From NCBI GenBank assembly GCA_003225175.1, contig QIBA01000053.1, forward strand, positions 1-60,960: a stretch of 60,960 bases of DNA. Direction: 5' to 3'. Shown one piece after another: positions 8,431-17,420 of the stretch (the first letter of the stretch is position 1; each line of letters begins with the position of its first letter). The position numbers and the translations under genes are program-made. The notes under the pieces were generated by a model. The model did no database searches. It was not told the DNA's origin and saw only the letters and a list, made by a program, of their open reading frames with translations. Source of the DNA: Acidobacteriota bacterium. Its GTDB lineage: Bacteria > Acidobacteriota > Terriglobia > Terriglobales > Acidobacteriaceae.

Positions 8431-9630
8431 TCAACTTGCAACTGTGACGATCTGCTCCCTGATTGCATTTTCAAACTGTTCCGACGCGTCCAGCACCGGC
8501 CTCACTCCATTCAGCCAGCGCGAGAGACTCTGGACGATTCGCGCCGAAGCTCGTCCATCTCCGTATGGATTCTGCCCTTCGGACATCGTGCGATAGACAA
8601 CGCTGCTTCCGAGAATGTCACTGGCTTCTCTCACGATAGCTTCGCGTGATGTGCCGACCAGGCGCGCCAGCCCCATCATGGAGGCTTCCGGTCGCTCCGT
8701 TACTCTTCTGAGGACAAGCACCGGTTTGCCGAAGGTTGGCGCCTCTTCCTGCACGCCTCCGGAGTCAGTCAGCACCATGTAGCAGCGGCGCAGTAACGAT
8801 AAGAATCCGAAATAATCGACCGGGTCGATCAGATGAACACGATCCAGATTTCCCAATCGAGACATCACTGTGTTGCGAACATTGGGATTTAAGTGCACGG
8901 GATAGACCGCACGCACGTCGGGAAAGGCGTCGATCAGATCGCGAATCGCGTCGCAAACGTTTTCGAGTTCCGTCCCCCAGGATTCACGACGATGAGAAGT
9001 GATGAGTAATAAACGGGAGCCGTCATGGGGAACGCCGGCGGGCAGCTCCTGATCTGCCATCTTCATCTCGACCAGCATTTTCACTGCATCGACCACGGTG
9101 TTTCCAGTGGTCACGATCGTCGATGGAGCGACTCCCTCAGCCAGGAGATTGTCGCGTGCGATTGAAGTTGGAGCGAGGTGAAGAGAGGTTACGACGCCAG
9201 CGAGTCGGCGGTTCGATTCCTCGGGAAATGGATTCATCATGTCGCGACTGCGCAAGCCGGCTTCTACATGCGCGACCGGGATTTTGCGATGGAATGCTGC
9301 CAATCCAGCAGCCATCGCGGTTGTCGTATCTCCCTGGACCACGAGGCAGTCAACTGGGTTTACTGCCAGCACAGAATCCATTGCCTGGAGCACGCGACAG
9401 GTAAGGCCATTCAGCGTCTGGTTTGCCTGCATCAGGTCGAGGTCAATGGCCGGCTTGATCCCGAAGACCTGCATCACTTGATCGAGCATGGAGCGATGTT
9501 GCGCCGTGGAAATGAGATAAGGTTTGAATTCTTTAGAATGCCGCTTCAACTCTGCGATGACTGGAGCGAGTTTGATGGCCTCAGGCCGGGTGCCAAATAC
9601 CACTCCCACTTGTAACGGCATGTTAACCAT
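8431..9630 (-). CDS. wecB: Non-hydrolysing UDP-N-acetylglucosamine 2-epimerase
   Basis: 399 residues, the usual length. Family signatures in order: VVFGTRPEAIKLAPV at the N-terminus, VVQGDTTTAMA, VAHVEAGLRSRD, PFPEESNRRL, TSHRRES and TDSGGVQEEAP near the C-terminus. The enzyme interconverts UDP-GlcNAc and UDP-ManNAc in the cytoplasm. It is the first gene of the minus-strand polysaccharide operon, 137 bases ahead of the synthase, and so most likely supplies its donor sugar. Start ATG 9630; an internal ATG four codons in (MPLQVGVVFGTRPE) is equally possible. Confidence 0.95.
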   Translation of the reverse strand: MVNMPLQVGVVFGTRPEAIKLAPVIAELKRHSKEFKPYLISTAQHRSMLDQVMQVFGIKPAIDLDLMQANQTLNGLTCRVLQAMDSVLAVNPVDCLVVQGDTTTAMAAGLAAFHRKIPVAHVEAGLRSRDMMNPFPEESNRRLAGVVTSLHLAPTSIARDNLLAEGVAPSTIVTTGNTVVDAVKMLVEMKMADQELPAGVPHDGSRLLLITSHRRESWGTELENVCDAIRDLIDAFPDVRAVYPVHLNPNVRNTVMSRLGNLDRVHLIDPVDYFGFLSLLRRCYMVLTDSGGVQEEAPTFGKPVLVLRRVTERPEASMMGLARLVGTSREAIVREASDILGSSVVYRTMSEGQNPYGDGRASARIVQSLSRWLNGVRPVLDASEQFENAIREQIVTVAS

Positions 9631-9918
9631 TAGCTAAATAGTCACTCGACTGAGTAGAGTCTGGAGCGGAAGCTCTGGTTGCCCTTCAAATCAGTGCTTC
9701 TACAACACTTAAATTTTGTTCTGCATGAATTCACACGAAAGTCGACACCGCGAGCAACACGGCTCTTAACGAATTCATCACTACCACGGTGAGCTGCACA
9801 AGCAGAGACTCTGCTTCACGATTCAGGAATAAAGAAGAGGAAGAACAGAAACGGATCAAGAGGCCAGGATCGTTTCCGCAGAGTGTGCGACCGAGATGCT
9901 GGCAAAAGTTCAGGAGCT
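9631..9918. promoter_or_regulatory. Divergent intergenic region between wecB operon and tonB-like gene
   Basis: 288 noncoding bases separate two divergent transcription units and must carry promoters for both. I see AT-rich stretches around 9700-9730 and a repeated GAATTCA word (9727 and 9772), but no convincing -35/-10 pair or operator. Confidence 0.4.
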
Positions 9919-11055
9919 ATGTTGAGGCGCACTAACACACAACCTCTTCACGAAGACGCGTCGGATCTCCGCTTCCGGCGTTTAGCAACGCTTCACGAAA
10001 TTCCGCAGACGAGGGCACGAAAGAGCTCGTCCGCTGTCCCAACTTTTACAGAAGTAAGCGCGCCCAGGCAATGGAACCGGTGGGGCGCAAGCAGCCTCAT
10101 TCATTTTGCGGCGCTCATCGTTCTTATTCGGATTGCGGCCTGGCTACCGAAAGAAACCATGAAGCTCATGGCTCCGACTCACGAAAACGTGACGCTGATT
10201 GCTCCCACGCTCGAGAAACCGGAAATCATCAAGCCGGTACCGCCGCCGCCTCCGAAGGTTCTCGCGCAACTACGCGAAGAACCCAAGCTGCCTGCGCCGG
10301 CACCGAAAGAAGTTCCCAAAATGGAAGCGCCGATTGTGAAGCCGATGCCGGCGCCGGAACTACCGAAGGTTGCGGAGAACACACCACCTCCTGTTCTGCC
10401 CAAACCGCCAGTGCCCCAAAAGAAAGTCACGGAAGGGCTGTTCGATTCCGGCAGCTCGGCGAAACCCACTATTAAGGCTGCGGTGCGCGACGTGCAGACC
10501 GGCGGATTTGGCGATCCCAATGGCGTTCCTGGCAAGTCCGACAAGGATCGAAAACTTACGGTCGCGTCGGTCGGGAGCTTCGATCTTCCAACTGGACCCG
10601 GAAACGGAAACGGCGCGGGCGGTGCACACGGGAAGCAAGGCGTGATCGCCAGCGCTGGATTTGGAGACGGAATGGCGGGCGCAGGTTCCGGCGATCGGAA
10701 TCCGCACGGAGCCGTAAACACGGGTGGATTCGGAGATGCCACTACCGCTCAGGCTCCGGCAAAGCGAGCGCCTCGAGCGGTAGACGCGACGCCAGTAGAA
10801 ATTCTTTCGAAACCTCGTCCCCTTTACACCGCCGAAGCGCGGCAACAGCGCATTGAAGGAGAAGTTCTTCTCGACGTAATGTTCGCCGCTTCCGGCGACA
10901 TTCGCGTCTTGCGGGTAGTGCGAGGTCTCGGACATGGCTTGGACGAAGCAGCGCAGCGCGCGGCAACACAGATCCGTTTCAATCCCGCAAAGAAGGATGG
11001 CCGGCCAACTGATTCTGATGCCGTGGTCCACATTGTCTTTGCGTTAGCAGAATGA
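9919..11055 (+). CDS. TonB-like energy transducer
   Basis: About 378 residues from ATG 9919, preceded by AGGAGC; a GTG at 9883 in the same frame is the alternative. It has a cytoplasmic N-terminus, one membrane helix (SLIHFAALIVLIRIAAWL), a long proline- and lysine-rich periplasmic spacer, a glycine-rich part with three copies of a (G/A)GFGD motif, and a C-terminal TonB domain (PVEILSKPRPLYTAEARQQ ... GEVLLDVMFAASGDIRVLRV ... AATQIRFNPA). Role: passes proton-motive force to TonB-dependent outer membrane receptors, such as the one at 32.3-35.3 kb. The stop overlaps a possible upstream start of the next gene, so the two are probably co-transcribed. Confidence 0.88.
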   Translation: MLRRTNTQPLHEDASDLRFRRLATLHEIPQTRARKSSSAVPTFTEVSAPRQWNRWGASSLIHFAALIVLIRIAAWLPKETMKLMAPTHENVTLIAPTLEKPEIIKPVPPPPPKVLAQLREEPKLPAPAPKEVPKMEAPIVKPMPAPELPKVAENTPPPVLPKPPVPQKKVTEGLFDSGSSAKPTIKAAVRDVQTGGFGDPNGVPGKSDKDRKLTVASVGSFDLPTGPGNGNGAGGAHGKQGVIASAGFGDGMAGAGSGDRNPHGAVNTGGFGDATTAQAPAKRAPRAVDATPVEILSKPRPLYTAEARQQRIEGEVLLDVMFAASGDIRVLRVVRGLGHGLDEAAQRAATQIRFNPAKKDGRPTDSDAVVHIVFALAE

Positions 11056-11078
11056 AGTTTCCCATCTGGAGGAGTTAC

Positions 11079-12755
11079 ATGTCGGTCGCACGGAAAGTCT
11101 GGGTTCTCAGCGCAGCAGTGCTGACGGCCTCACTCGCCATGGCAGCGGATAGTTCTACTCCGCAGCCGGCGGCGAACTCACGGCAGCAAGCCGTTATCAA
11201 CAGCATTTTCTACCAGGAAGCAAAACTCGTAGAGAACATGCACAAGTACACGCCGCTGGTGGAGACCTACATCCAGAACATGAAGCCAGACGATGAGTTA
11301 GGCGAGGTGCCGACCAGCGACAAGTACTTCCTCGGCCGTCTGGTCCTCGATAAGCGCGGCATCAATGACCTGAGTTACGACAAGAAGAAAGCCGGGATGT
11401 TCTCGCGGGTGCTCGATCGCCTTGATAGCTTTTACAAGATGACCTATCTGCCTGAAGGATTCATGCAGCTTGTCTTTCTTAGCCATGGATTCACTGCGCA
11501 GAACTATGACCTGAAATATCTGCGGCAGGAATTTCTTGGCGATGTGCGCACGCTCGTCTTCGACGTTGTTCCTCACAAGAAGATCAAGGGAACGCACTTT
11601 GTAGGACGAATCTGGGTCGAAGACCAGCAGCACAACATCGTCCGCATGAACGGAACCTATGAGCCGCAGCGTAGCGGCAACTTTTACTTCCATTTCGATA
11701 GCTGGCGCATGAACATGCAGCCAGGATTATGGCTACCTGCCCTCGTCTACACCGAAGACTCCGATGTGAAATATGACCTCATCCGCAAGATCAGCATGAA
11801 GGGTCAAACGCGACTTTGGGGATACGATCTGAAGCACTCCGGCCGGCAGACTGAATTTACCGATCTGCAGGTAGAAGAGAACGGTCAGGAAGTAAGCGAT
11901 AAGAGTGGCTCCAGCGCGAATGAAATGAGCCCGATTGAGAGTCGCCATAAATGGCAGCGCGAAGCCGAAGACAATGTACTCGATCGCATGGAGCGGGCAG
12001 GCGTATTAGCGCCTCCGGGTGAGGTCACAAAGGTTCTTGAAACGGTGGTCAACAACCTCGAGATCACGAACAACCTCAATATTCAACCCGAGGTTCGATG
12101 CCGAGTTCTGTTGACCACACCGTTGGAATCGTTCACGGTTGGAAACACTATCGTTATGAGTCGCGGTCTGCTCGATGTGCTGCCAGACGAAGCTTCGCTC
12201 GCCATGATGCTTTCGCATGAGCTGGCGCACATCTCGCTTGGCCATTCTGTGAATACGAAATACGCCTTCAGCGATCGCATGATCTTTCCCGACGAGCAGG
12301 TAATGCAGAAGATTGGCATGCGGCGCAACGATTCTGACGAGGATGCCGCCGATAAGAAAGCCGTCGAGCTACTCAAGAGTTCTCCATACCGGGACAAGCT
12401 GTCCAATGCCGGACTGTTTCTCAAGGCGCTGCAGTCGAGATCGCACGAGCTGACTTGGCTGATTAGTCCTAATTTTGGAAACAGGATGGCGAAGGGCAGC
12501 GATATTCTCAGAATGGAGCCGCTCATTCAATCAGCTCCAGAGCTCAAGACAAGCGACGTTCGACAACTCGCTGCGCTCCCACTAGGCAGCCGAATCAAAC
12601 TCGATCCCTGGGATGATCACGTGAACCTGAAGCGCAGCAAGCCCGAGACAGTCTTGTCCGCCCGCGAGAAGTTACCGTTCGAAGTCACACCGATGATTCC
12701 CAATCTGATGCGCGCCGGCGAAGCCAGAGGGAATGAGGTGGCTGAGAAGCGCTGA
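11079..12755 (+). CDS. Exported M48-type metalloprotease
   Basis: About 558 residues from ATG 11079, chosen because GGAGGAGTT lies just upstream. An in-frame ATG at 11052 overlaps the TonB stop but lacks a signal for translation. A signal peptide (VWVLSAAVLTASLAMAA) is followed by ~290 residues without a motif I recognise, then a zinc site SHELAHISLGH (HExxH near residue 380) and a downstream acidic DEDAADKKAVELL that supplies the third ligand in M48 proteases. Position in the periplasm or at the outer membrane is inferred. The long N-terminal beta-rich region may bind substrate. Confidence 0.85.
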   Translation: MSVARKVWVLSAAVLTASLAMAADSSTPQPAANSRQQAVINSIFYQEAKLVENMHKYTPLVETYIQNMKPDDELGEVPTSDKYFLGRLVLDKRGINDLSYDKKKAGMFSRVLDRLDSFYKMTYLPEGFMQLVFLSHGFTAQNYDLKYLRQEFLGDVRTLVFDVVPHKKIKGTHFVGRIWVEDQQHNIVRMNGTYEPQRSGNFYFHFDSWRMNMQPGLWLPALVYTEDSDVKYDLIRKISMKGQTRLWGYDLKHSGRQTEFTDLQVEENGQEVSDKSGSSANEMSPIESRHKWQREAEDNVLDRMERAGVLAPPGEVTKVLETVVNNLEITNNLNIQPEVRCRVLLTTPLESFTVGNTIVMSRGLLDVLPDEASLAMMLSHELAHISLGHSVNTKYAFSDRMIFPDEQVMQKIGMRRNDSDEDAADKKAVELLKSSPYRDKLSNAGLFLKALQSRSHELTWLISPNFGNRMAKGSDILRMEPLIQSAPELKTSDVRQLAALPLGSRIKLDPWDDHVNLKRSKPETVLSAREKLPFEVTPMIPNLMRAGEARGNEVAEKR

Positions 12756-12767
12756 ATTCTCAATGCA

Positions 12768-12801
12768 ACGGAGCGCGCGAATGCCCGGGCGCGCTCCGTT
12801 C
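12768..12801 (+). terminator. Strong hairpin after the M48 gene
   Basis: A perfect 12-bp stem (AACGGAGCGCGC / GCGCGCTCCGTT) with a 10-base loop, 12 bases after the stop codon. There is no T-run behind it, so it is either a weak intrinsic terminator or an mRNA 3'-end stabiliser. Confidence 0.6.
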
Positions 12802-12948
12802 CCTATGAAGAGCAACCGTCGATACAGCTAGAATCCAGCTACTCCGGATTCCTCACGCAGAGACTGAGAGCTGCGCAACTCCGTCCAGTCGTGTCTTCAT
12901 CACAACCTAAACGACGTTTCGATCGGCTACTTCGAGCAAAGGTGATCA

Positions 12949-14367
12949 ATGGTACTGGCTCGTCTGAAAACATTTTGGCATTTTGCCGTAATTACTCTTG
13001 CCTGCTGCTGTCTGGTTGGGTGCTTAGCGCTGGCAGGATCAAAGAGCTCAGGAGGCAATAACACCGGCGGTGGCACTAGCGGCGGTAGTGTTGGAGGCGC
13101 TCCTCCGGTTGCCGGTACGCCCGGTCCGAATAACGGAGCTACCGGCGATCTCAGCGCGATTAACCACATCGTTTTCATGTCCCAGGAGAATCGTTCGTTC
13201 GATTCCTATTTCGGACACATGAACGAATATCGCGCCTCGCTGGGACTTCCTCAAGACGTGGACGGCTTGCCTGCGAACGCCTCAAATCCTGCATTCGATG
13301 GAACGATTATTAACGCTTTTCATCTTCAGACGATGTGCGTGGAGAACACCAGCGCCGACTGGGCTACGAGCCATATCAACTTCAATCGCTTTAACGAAAC
13401 CTCAGACACACCGACCATGGATGGTTTCGTCGTGCAGGCGGGAGCTGCGGCGATGGGGCAGGGAAGCAAGGATACAGTCGGCGTTCGCGCCATGGGGTAT
13501 TACACCTCCGCCGATCTCCCTTATTACTACTTCATGGCCTCGCAGTTTGCGACCTCCGATCGCTGGTTTGCTCCCGCGCCCACCGAGACGGAAGCTAATC
13601 GACTGTACCTGGTGGCCGCAACTTCGGTTGGGCACGTCCACAGGCCGACAATGCAAGTGAGCGCAAAGACGATCTTCGATCTCCTCGATACCAAGAACAT
13701 CTCGTACAAGATCTACTACATGGATCCGCATCTGGATACTGAGCTGGACGACTTCTCCGGTTTCATGGCCACGCACCAAAACAAGTTCGCGCCCTTGTCG
13801 CAGTACTACACCGATTTACAGAACGGAACGTTACCTCAGGTTTCCTATATTGAACCTGGATTTACGGACGGGAATGATGAGCATCCGGGACTCGGCAACG
13901 ATATTCAGATCGGAGCCGCTGAGACGGCGAAGATCATCAGTGCACTGATGGCAAGCAGTGCGTGGAAGGACTCGGCCTTCATTCTCGTCTACGATGAGGG
14001 CGGAGGATTCTATGATCATGTGCCCCCGCCAACTACTGTTCCTTCACCGGACGGCATTCCGCCGCAGGACCTGATTGCGACGAATCCTCCTGACCCAAAG
14101 GGAGATTTCACGCGATACGGTTTCCGAGTCCCAATGATGGTGGTTTCGCCGTTCACGAAGAAGCATTACGTCTCTCATACCGTCACAGACAGTACAGCCG
14201 TTTTGAAGATGATTGAAGCGCGCTTCGGTCTGCCGAATTTGAACAAGCGCGATGCATCGGGAATGGATATGAGCGAATTCTTTGATTTTCAAGGCAAGCC
14301 ATGGACAACTCCGCCAAACCCGCCGGCTCAGCCGACGAATGGGCCTTGCTATGATGCCCTGCCGTGA
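12949..14367 (+). CDS. Phospholipase C / acid phosphatase family phosphoesterase (exported)
   Basis: 472 residues. The N-terminus is a lipoprotein-like signal (LACCCLVGCLALAGS) followed by a Gly/Thr/Ser linker. The catalytic fold carries HIVFMSQENRSFDSYFG, the conserved N-terminal motif of the bacterial phosphoesterase family (phospholipase C, AcpA), then DRWFAPAPTETEANR and DEGGGFYDHVPPP, whose Asp/His residues are metal ligands in the family. It probably hydrolyses phosphomonoesters or phospholipid head groups outside the cytoplasmic membrane. It is monocistronic: a hairpin lies before it and a REP pair after it. Confidence 0.9.
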   Translation: MVLARLKTFWHFAVITLACCCLVGCLALAGSKSSGGNNTGGGTSGGSVGGAPPVAGTPGPNNGATGDLSAINHIVFMSQENRSFDSYFGHMNEYRASLGLPQDVDGLPANASNPAFDGTIINAFHLQTMCVENTSADWATSHINFNRFNETSDTPTMDGFVVQAGAAAMGQGSKDTVGVRAMGYYTSADLPYYYFMASQFATSDRWFAPAPTETEANRLYLVAATSVGHVHRPTMQVSAKTIFDLLDTKNISYKIYYMDPHLDTELDDFSGFMATHQNKFAPLSQYYTDLQNGTLPQVSYIEPGFTDGNDEHPGLGNDIQIGAAETAKIISALMASSAWKDSAFILVYDEGGGFYDHVPPPTTVPSPDGIPPQDLIATNPPDPKGDFTRYGFRVPMMVVSPFTKKHYVSHTVTDSTAVLKMIEARFGLPNLNKRDASGMDMSEFFDFQGKPWTTPPNPPAQPTNGPCYDALP

Positions 14368-14383
14368 GCGGAACGAAAGTAGA

Positions 14384-14477
14384 GACGCAGCATGCTGCGT
14401 CTTCACCATGCTGCGCGGAAAACCCGGCGCGCTTCGTTTTGGATTTGAGATCTCATGCAGACGCAGCATGCCGCGTC
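14384..14477. repeat. Pair of REP-like palindromes
   Basis: GACGCAGCATGCTGCGTC (14384-14401) is a perfect 18-base palindrome. A one-mismatch copy, GACGCAGCATGCCGCGTC, lies at 14460-14477. The flanks GTAGA (before the first) and CTAC (after the second) are also inverted. This is a typical REP doublet between transcription units, downstream of the phosphoesterase. Confidence 0.75.
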
Positions 14478-14518
14478 TACACTAAACGGGTTGCAACTTC
14501 CTGTCGCACGTCATAGCC

Positions 14519-15325
14519 TTGGACGTGCGGCTGCCTCCCGGCAAAATCTTCGCAGTTTTGTTGGTCTGTATTTCACTCACCTTTGTTGGGCTAGTTGTTT
14601 CTCGCCAATGGTGGATGCCCCCGCCTGCTGCCAGCCATGCGCCCGCCCTTGATCGGCTAATTTTGTGGGCATTGATCGATGTGGGTGTCGCATTTGTGTT
14701 AGCGCACCTGCTTCTTGCCCTACTGCTCTGGAAATTTCATGCCAGGTCGACGCAAACGCACCTGACTGGCGCAGCGCGGATCGCCGTCATCGTCAGTGTG
14801 CTCTTTATTTCTCTTGAATTATTCAGCGCAGCCACGCTTGGCCGAAGTGCGTGGGGCAGCATGTTTTCTGAGTCTTCGGGCTCGCATGTTGTTAAAGCCC
14901 AGGTCATGGGGCAACAGTTCGCATATTACTTCCGCTATCCGGGAGCCGACGGGAAGTTCGGTCCAATCCATGTCGACAAGATCGATGCGAGCGTCGGCAA
15001 CTACTTCGGATTAGATCGAAAGAATGACGCGACTTCAAAGGACGACGTGGTAAGCGCGATGCTCATTCTGCCTGTGAATCAGCCAATTGAACTCGTTTTG
15101 AGCTCTCAAGATGTAATTCACAGCTTTTATGTTCGTGAACTCCGGGTTCAGCAGGACATGGTTCCTGGCATGCAGATTGCGATGCGGTTTACTGCGACGA
15201 AAATTGGTAAATACGAAATTGCCTGCACACAACTGTGTGGCCTGGGACATTACCGAATGCGTGCTTATTTGGAAGTGGTCTCGGACCCAGACTTCCAGAA
15301 ATGGATGCAGGTGCACGAACATTGA
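14519..15325 (+). CDS. ctaC: Cytochrome c oxidase subunit II
   Basis: 268 residues from a TTG at 14519, or 266 from GTG 14525. Three hydrophobic segments can be seen (KIFAVLLVCISLTFVGLVV, LWALIDVGVAFVLAHLLL, AARIAVIVSVLFISLEL), one more than the usual two. The periplasmic cupredoxin domain follows, with the CuA ligands: His in VIHSFYVRELR and the loop CTQLCGLGHYRM (C-x3-C-x3-H-x2-M). The usual acidic residue between the two cysteines is Gln here. Role: accepts electrons from cytochrome c and passes them to subunit I. First gene of the ctaCD-x-E operon. Confidence 0.92.
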   Translation: MDVRLPPGKIFAVLLVCISLTFVGLVVSRQWWMPPPAASHAPALDRLILWALIDVGVAFVLAHLLLALLLWKFHARSTQTHLTGAARIAVIVSVLFISLELFSAATLGRSAWGSMFSESSGSHVVKAQVMGQQFAYYFRYPGADGKFGPIHVDKIDASVGNYFGLDRKNDATSKDDVVSAMLILPVNQPIELVLSSQDVIHSFYVRELRVQQDMVPGMQIAMRFTATKIGKYEIACTQLCGLGHYRMRAYLEVVSDPDFQKWMQVHEH

Positions 15326-15357
15326 TAGGTTGACGGGTTGATGGACATCGACGAGCC

Positions 15358-17124
15358 ATGTCATCGCAAATTCAATTACGGTCTGTTGTTGAACCAACGG
15401 GATTCCTCCGTAAATATATCTTCAGCACCAATCACAAAGTTGTCGGGCTTCAATACTTTTCCCTTTCACTCTTCGCTGTGGTCACAGGAATGGCGCTCTC
15501 CTGGCTGATGCGGATCCATGTTGCCTGGAGCGGCGCGCGAATCCTCGGGCTCGAACACATGTCCGCTACCGGCGCTCCAGGCGGAGTCATGACGCCCGAG
15601 TACTACCTGTCACTGATGACCCTGCATGGCACGATCATGATATTTTTCGTGCTCACGCTAGCTCCGCAGAATGCCTTTGGAAATTATTTCCTGCCTCTTC
15701 AGATCGGTGCAGAGGAAACAGCATTCCCATTTGTGAACATGCTGTCATTTTGGACGACGCTCGCTGCTTTTCTGGTTCTTCTCGCGACGTTGTTTGTCAA
15801 AGACGGCCCGCCAATCTCCGGCTGGACTGCATATCCACCGATGAGCGCGGTCGGAAAAGACGCTGGTCCCGGACTGGGAACAGGACAGAACCTTTGGATC
15901 CTTTCCATTGGCATTTTCTGTATCGCTTCCATCGCGAGTTCGGTCAACTTCATGGTTACCTTCATCGACATGCGCTCTAAAGGCATGTGGCTCCTGCGAC
16001 TGCCGCTTACGTGCTGGGCCTGGTTCATAACCGCAATCCTGAGCTTGTTGAGCTTTGCGGTGCTGCTGGCCGCCGTAGTCCTGCTCTTTCTTGATCGCAC
16101 GGCGGGCACAAGTTTCTTCCTGCCTGCCAATCTGCTCGTGAGCGGCAAGATCGAGCCGCACTCCGGCGGATCGCCGTTATTGTGGCAGCACTTGTTCTGG
16201 TTCTTCGGACATCCTGAGGTCTACATCACCATCCTTCCCGGATTCGGCATCGTCTCCCACGTGCTGGCGTGCTTTTCGCGTAAACCGATCCTTGGCTACA
16301 GACTGATCCTGGGATGCATGCTGGCGATTGGGTTCCTAAGTTTCGTCGTTTGGGGTCATCACATGTTCGTGAGTGGGATGAGTCCTTTTTCGGGATTCCT
16401 GTTTTCGATCCCCACAATCATCATCTCCCTGCCGGCCACCATCACGACATTACTGTGGCTGAGCACACTTTGGGGTGGAAAGCTCCAATTCAACACGGCA
16501 ATGATGTTTTGCCTCGGCTTTATCTCAACCTTCGTCGCCGGCGGACTAGGCGGGATTCTACTGGCGCATCCGGCGGTGGATTCCTATCTGCATGCCACGT
16601 ATTTTGTGGTCGGTCATCTACACATGGTCATGGGGGTCTCGGCGATCTTTGCCATCTTTGCTGCGATTTACTTTTGGTACCCGAAGATGTTCGGAAGAAT
16701 GCTGAGCGAGCGGCTGGGTCTGATTCACTTTGGGCTGACCTTCCTAGGTGTCTATTGCATCTTCATGCCAATGCATCTGCTTGGCTTCTCGGGGAACCCG
16801 CGTCGTTACGCAATGCTTAGCGATGACTTCCTGCTTCCGCTGATTCCGTTGCATAAGTTCATCACGGTGGCGGCTCTGATTACGGGAGCAGTCCAGCTTA
16901 TCTTCTTATTCAATCTGTTCTGGAGTATGTATAAGGGAAGACCGGCGTCGGAAAATCCGTGGAACGCGACATCTTTGGAGTGGAGCACGAGTTCTCCGCC
17001 GCCAAATCGCAATTTTGTGGAGCAGCCGATCGTAAATCACGGCGCTTATGAATATGGGCAGACAGGTCTCGTGCGCGATTTTGTTATGCAATCAGATCCG
17101 GAAAACCTGAAGGTGACAGAGTGA
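15358..17124 (+). CDS. ctaD: Cytochrome c oxidase subunit I
   Basis: 588 residues with 12 or more membrane helices. Heme and copper ligands are visible: MTLHGTIMIFF (heme a His), WFFGHPEVYI (CuB His and cross-linked Tyr), WGHHMFVSGM (two CuB His) and YFVVGHLHMVMG (heme a3 and a His). The helix-X motif differs from the common AHFHYVLS, and the D-channel entrance reads IGAEETAFP where IGAPDMAFP is usual. It catalyses O2 reduction coupled to proton pumping in the inner membrane. The stop overlaps the next gene by four bases. Confidence 0.95.
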   Translation: MSSQIQLRSVVEPTGFLRKYIFSTNHKVVGLQYFSLSLFAVVTGMALSWLMRIHVAWSGARILGLEHMSATGAPGGVMTPEYYLSLMTLHGTIMIFFVLTLAPQNAFGNYFLPLQIGAEETAFPFVNMLSFWTTLAAFLVLLATLFVKDGPPISGWTAYPPMSAVGKDAGPGLGTGQNLWILSIGIFCIASIASSVNFMVTFIDMRSKGMWLLRLPLTCWAWFITAILSLLSFAVLLAAVVLLFLDRTAGTSFFLPANLLVSGKIEPHSGGSPLLWQHLFWFFGHPEVYITILPGFGIVSHVLACFSRKPILGYRLILGCMLAIGFLSFVVWGHHMFVSGMSPFSGFLFSIPTIIISLPATITTLLWLSTLWGGKLQFNTAMMFCLGFISTFVAGGLGGILLAHPAVDSYLHATYFVVGHLHMVMGVSAIFAIFAAIYFWYPKMFGRMLSERLGLIHFGLTFLGVYCIFMPMHLLGFSGNPRRYAMLSDDFLLPLIPLHKFITVAALITGAVQLIFLFNLFWSMYKGRPASENPWNATSLEWSTSSPPPNRNFVEQPIVNHGAYEYGQTGLVRDFVMQSDPENLKVTE

Positions 17125-17420
17125 ATTGGTTTTGGAAAATCGTATTCCCGATTGCAGTAGTCTGTGCGTTCTCAGTGATTTGTGTGAATGCGTTCGCGCA
17201 AGGCTGTGCGTCGTGTTACACGACCGCTTCTGCGGGGGGGCCACAGACCGCACGCGCTCTGAGGAGTGGAATTCTCCTACTTCTATTCCCACCAACTTTG
17301 ATCTTTGCCGGAATCGTCATCACGCTTCGAAGATGGAAGACCGGTGATGGAGCGCTCCCGAGACTTAGTGCTCGAGGGCCGGAATTCAAACGCTCTAAAA
17401 ACGATGAGAGGACGAAATGA
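17121..17420 (+). CDS. Small membrane protein in the cytochrome oxidase operon
   Basis: 99 residues, GTG start overlapping the ctaD stop (GTGA); its own stop overlaps the ctaE start (ATGA). It has a signal or first helix (FPIAVVCAFSVICVNAFAQ), a short loop with CASCY, a second helix (ILLLLFPPTLIFAGIVITL) and a basic cytoplasmic tail. The perfect coupling to ctaD and ctaE argues that it is real and works in the oxidase. The role may be structural, assembly or copper handling (two Cys); I do not recognise a family. Confidence 0.8.
   Translation: MNWFWKIVFPIAVVCAFSVICVNAFAQGCASCYTTASAGGPQTARALRSGILLLLFPPTLIFAGIVITLRRWKTGDGALPRLSARGPEFKRSKNDERTK

Noticed and set aside
10179-10742. Long proline/glycine-rich open frame on the minus strand
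   Set aside because: It is the mirror of the Pro/Gly-rich TonB linker, with no ribosome site or signal.
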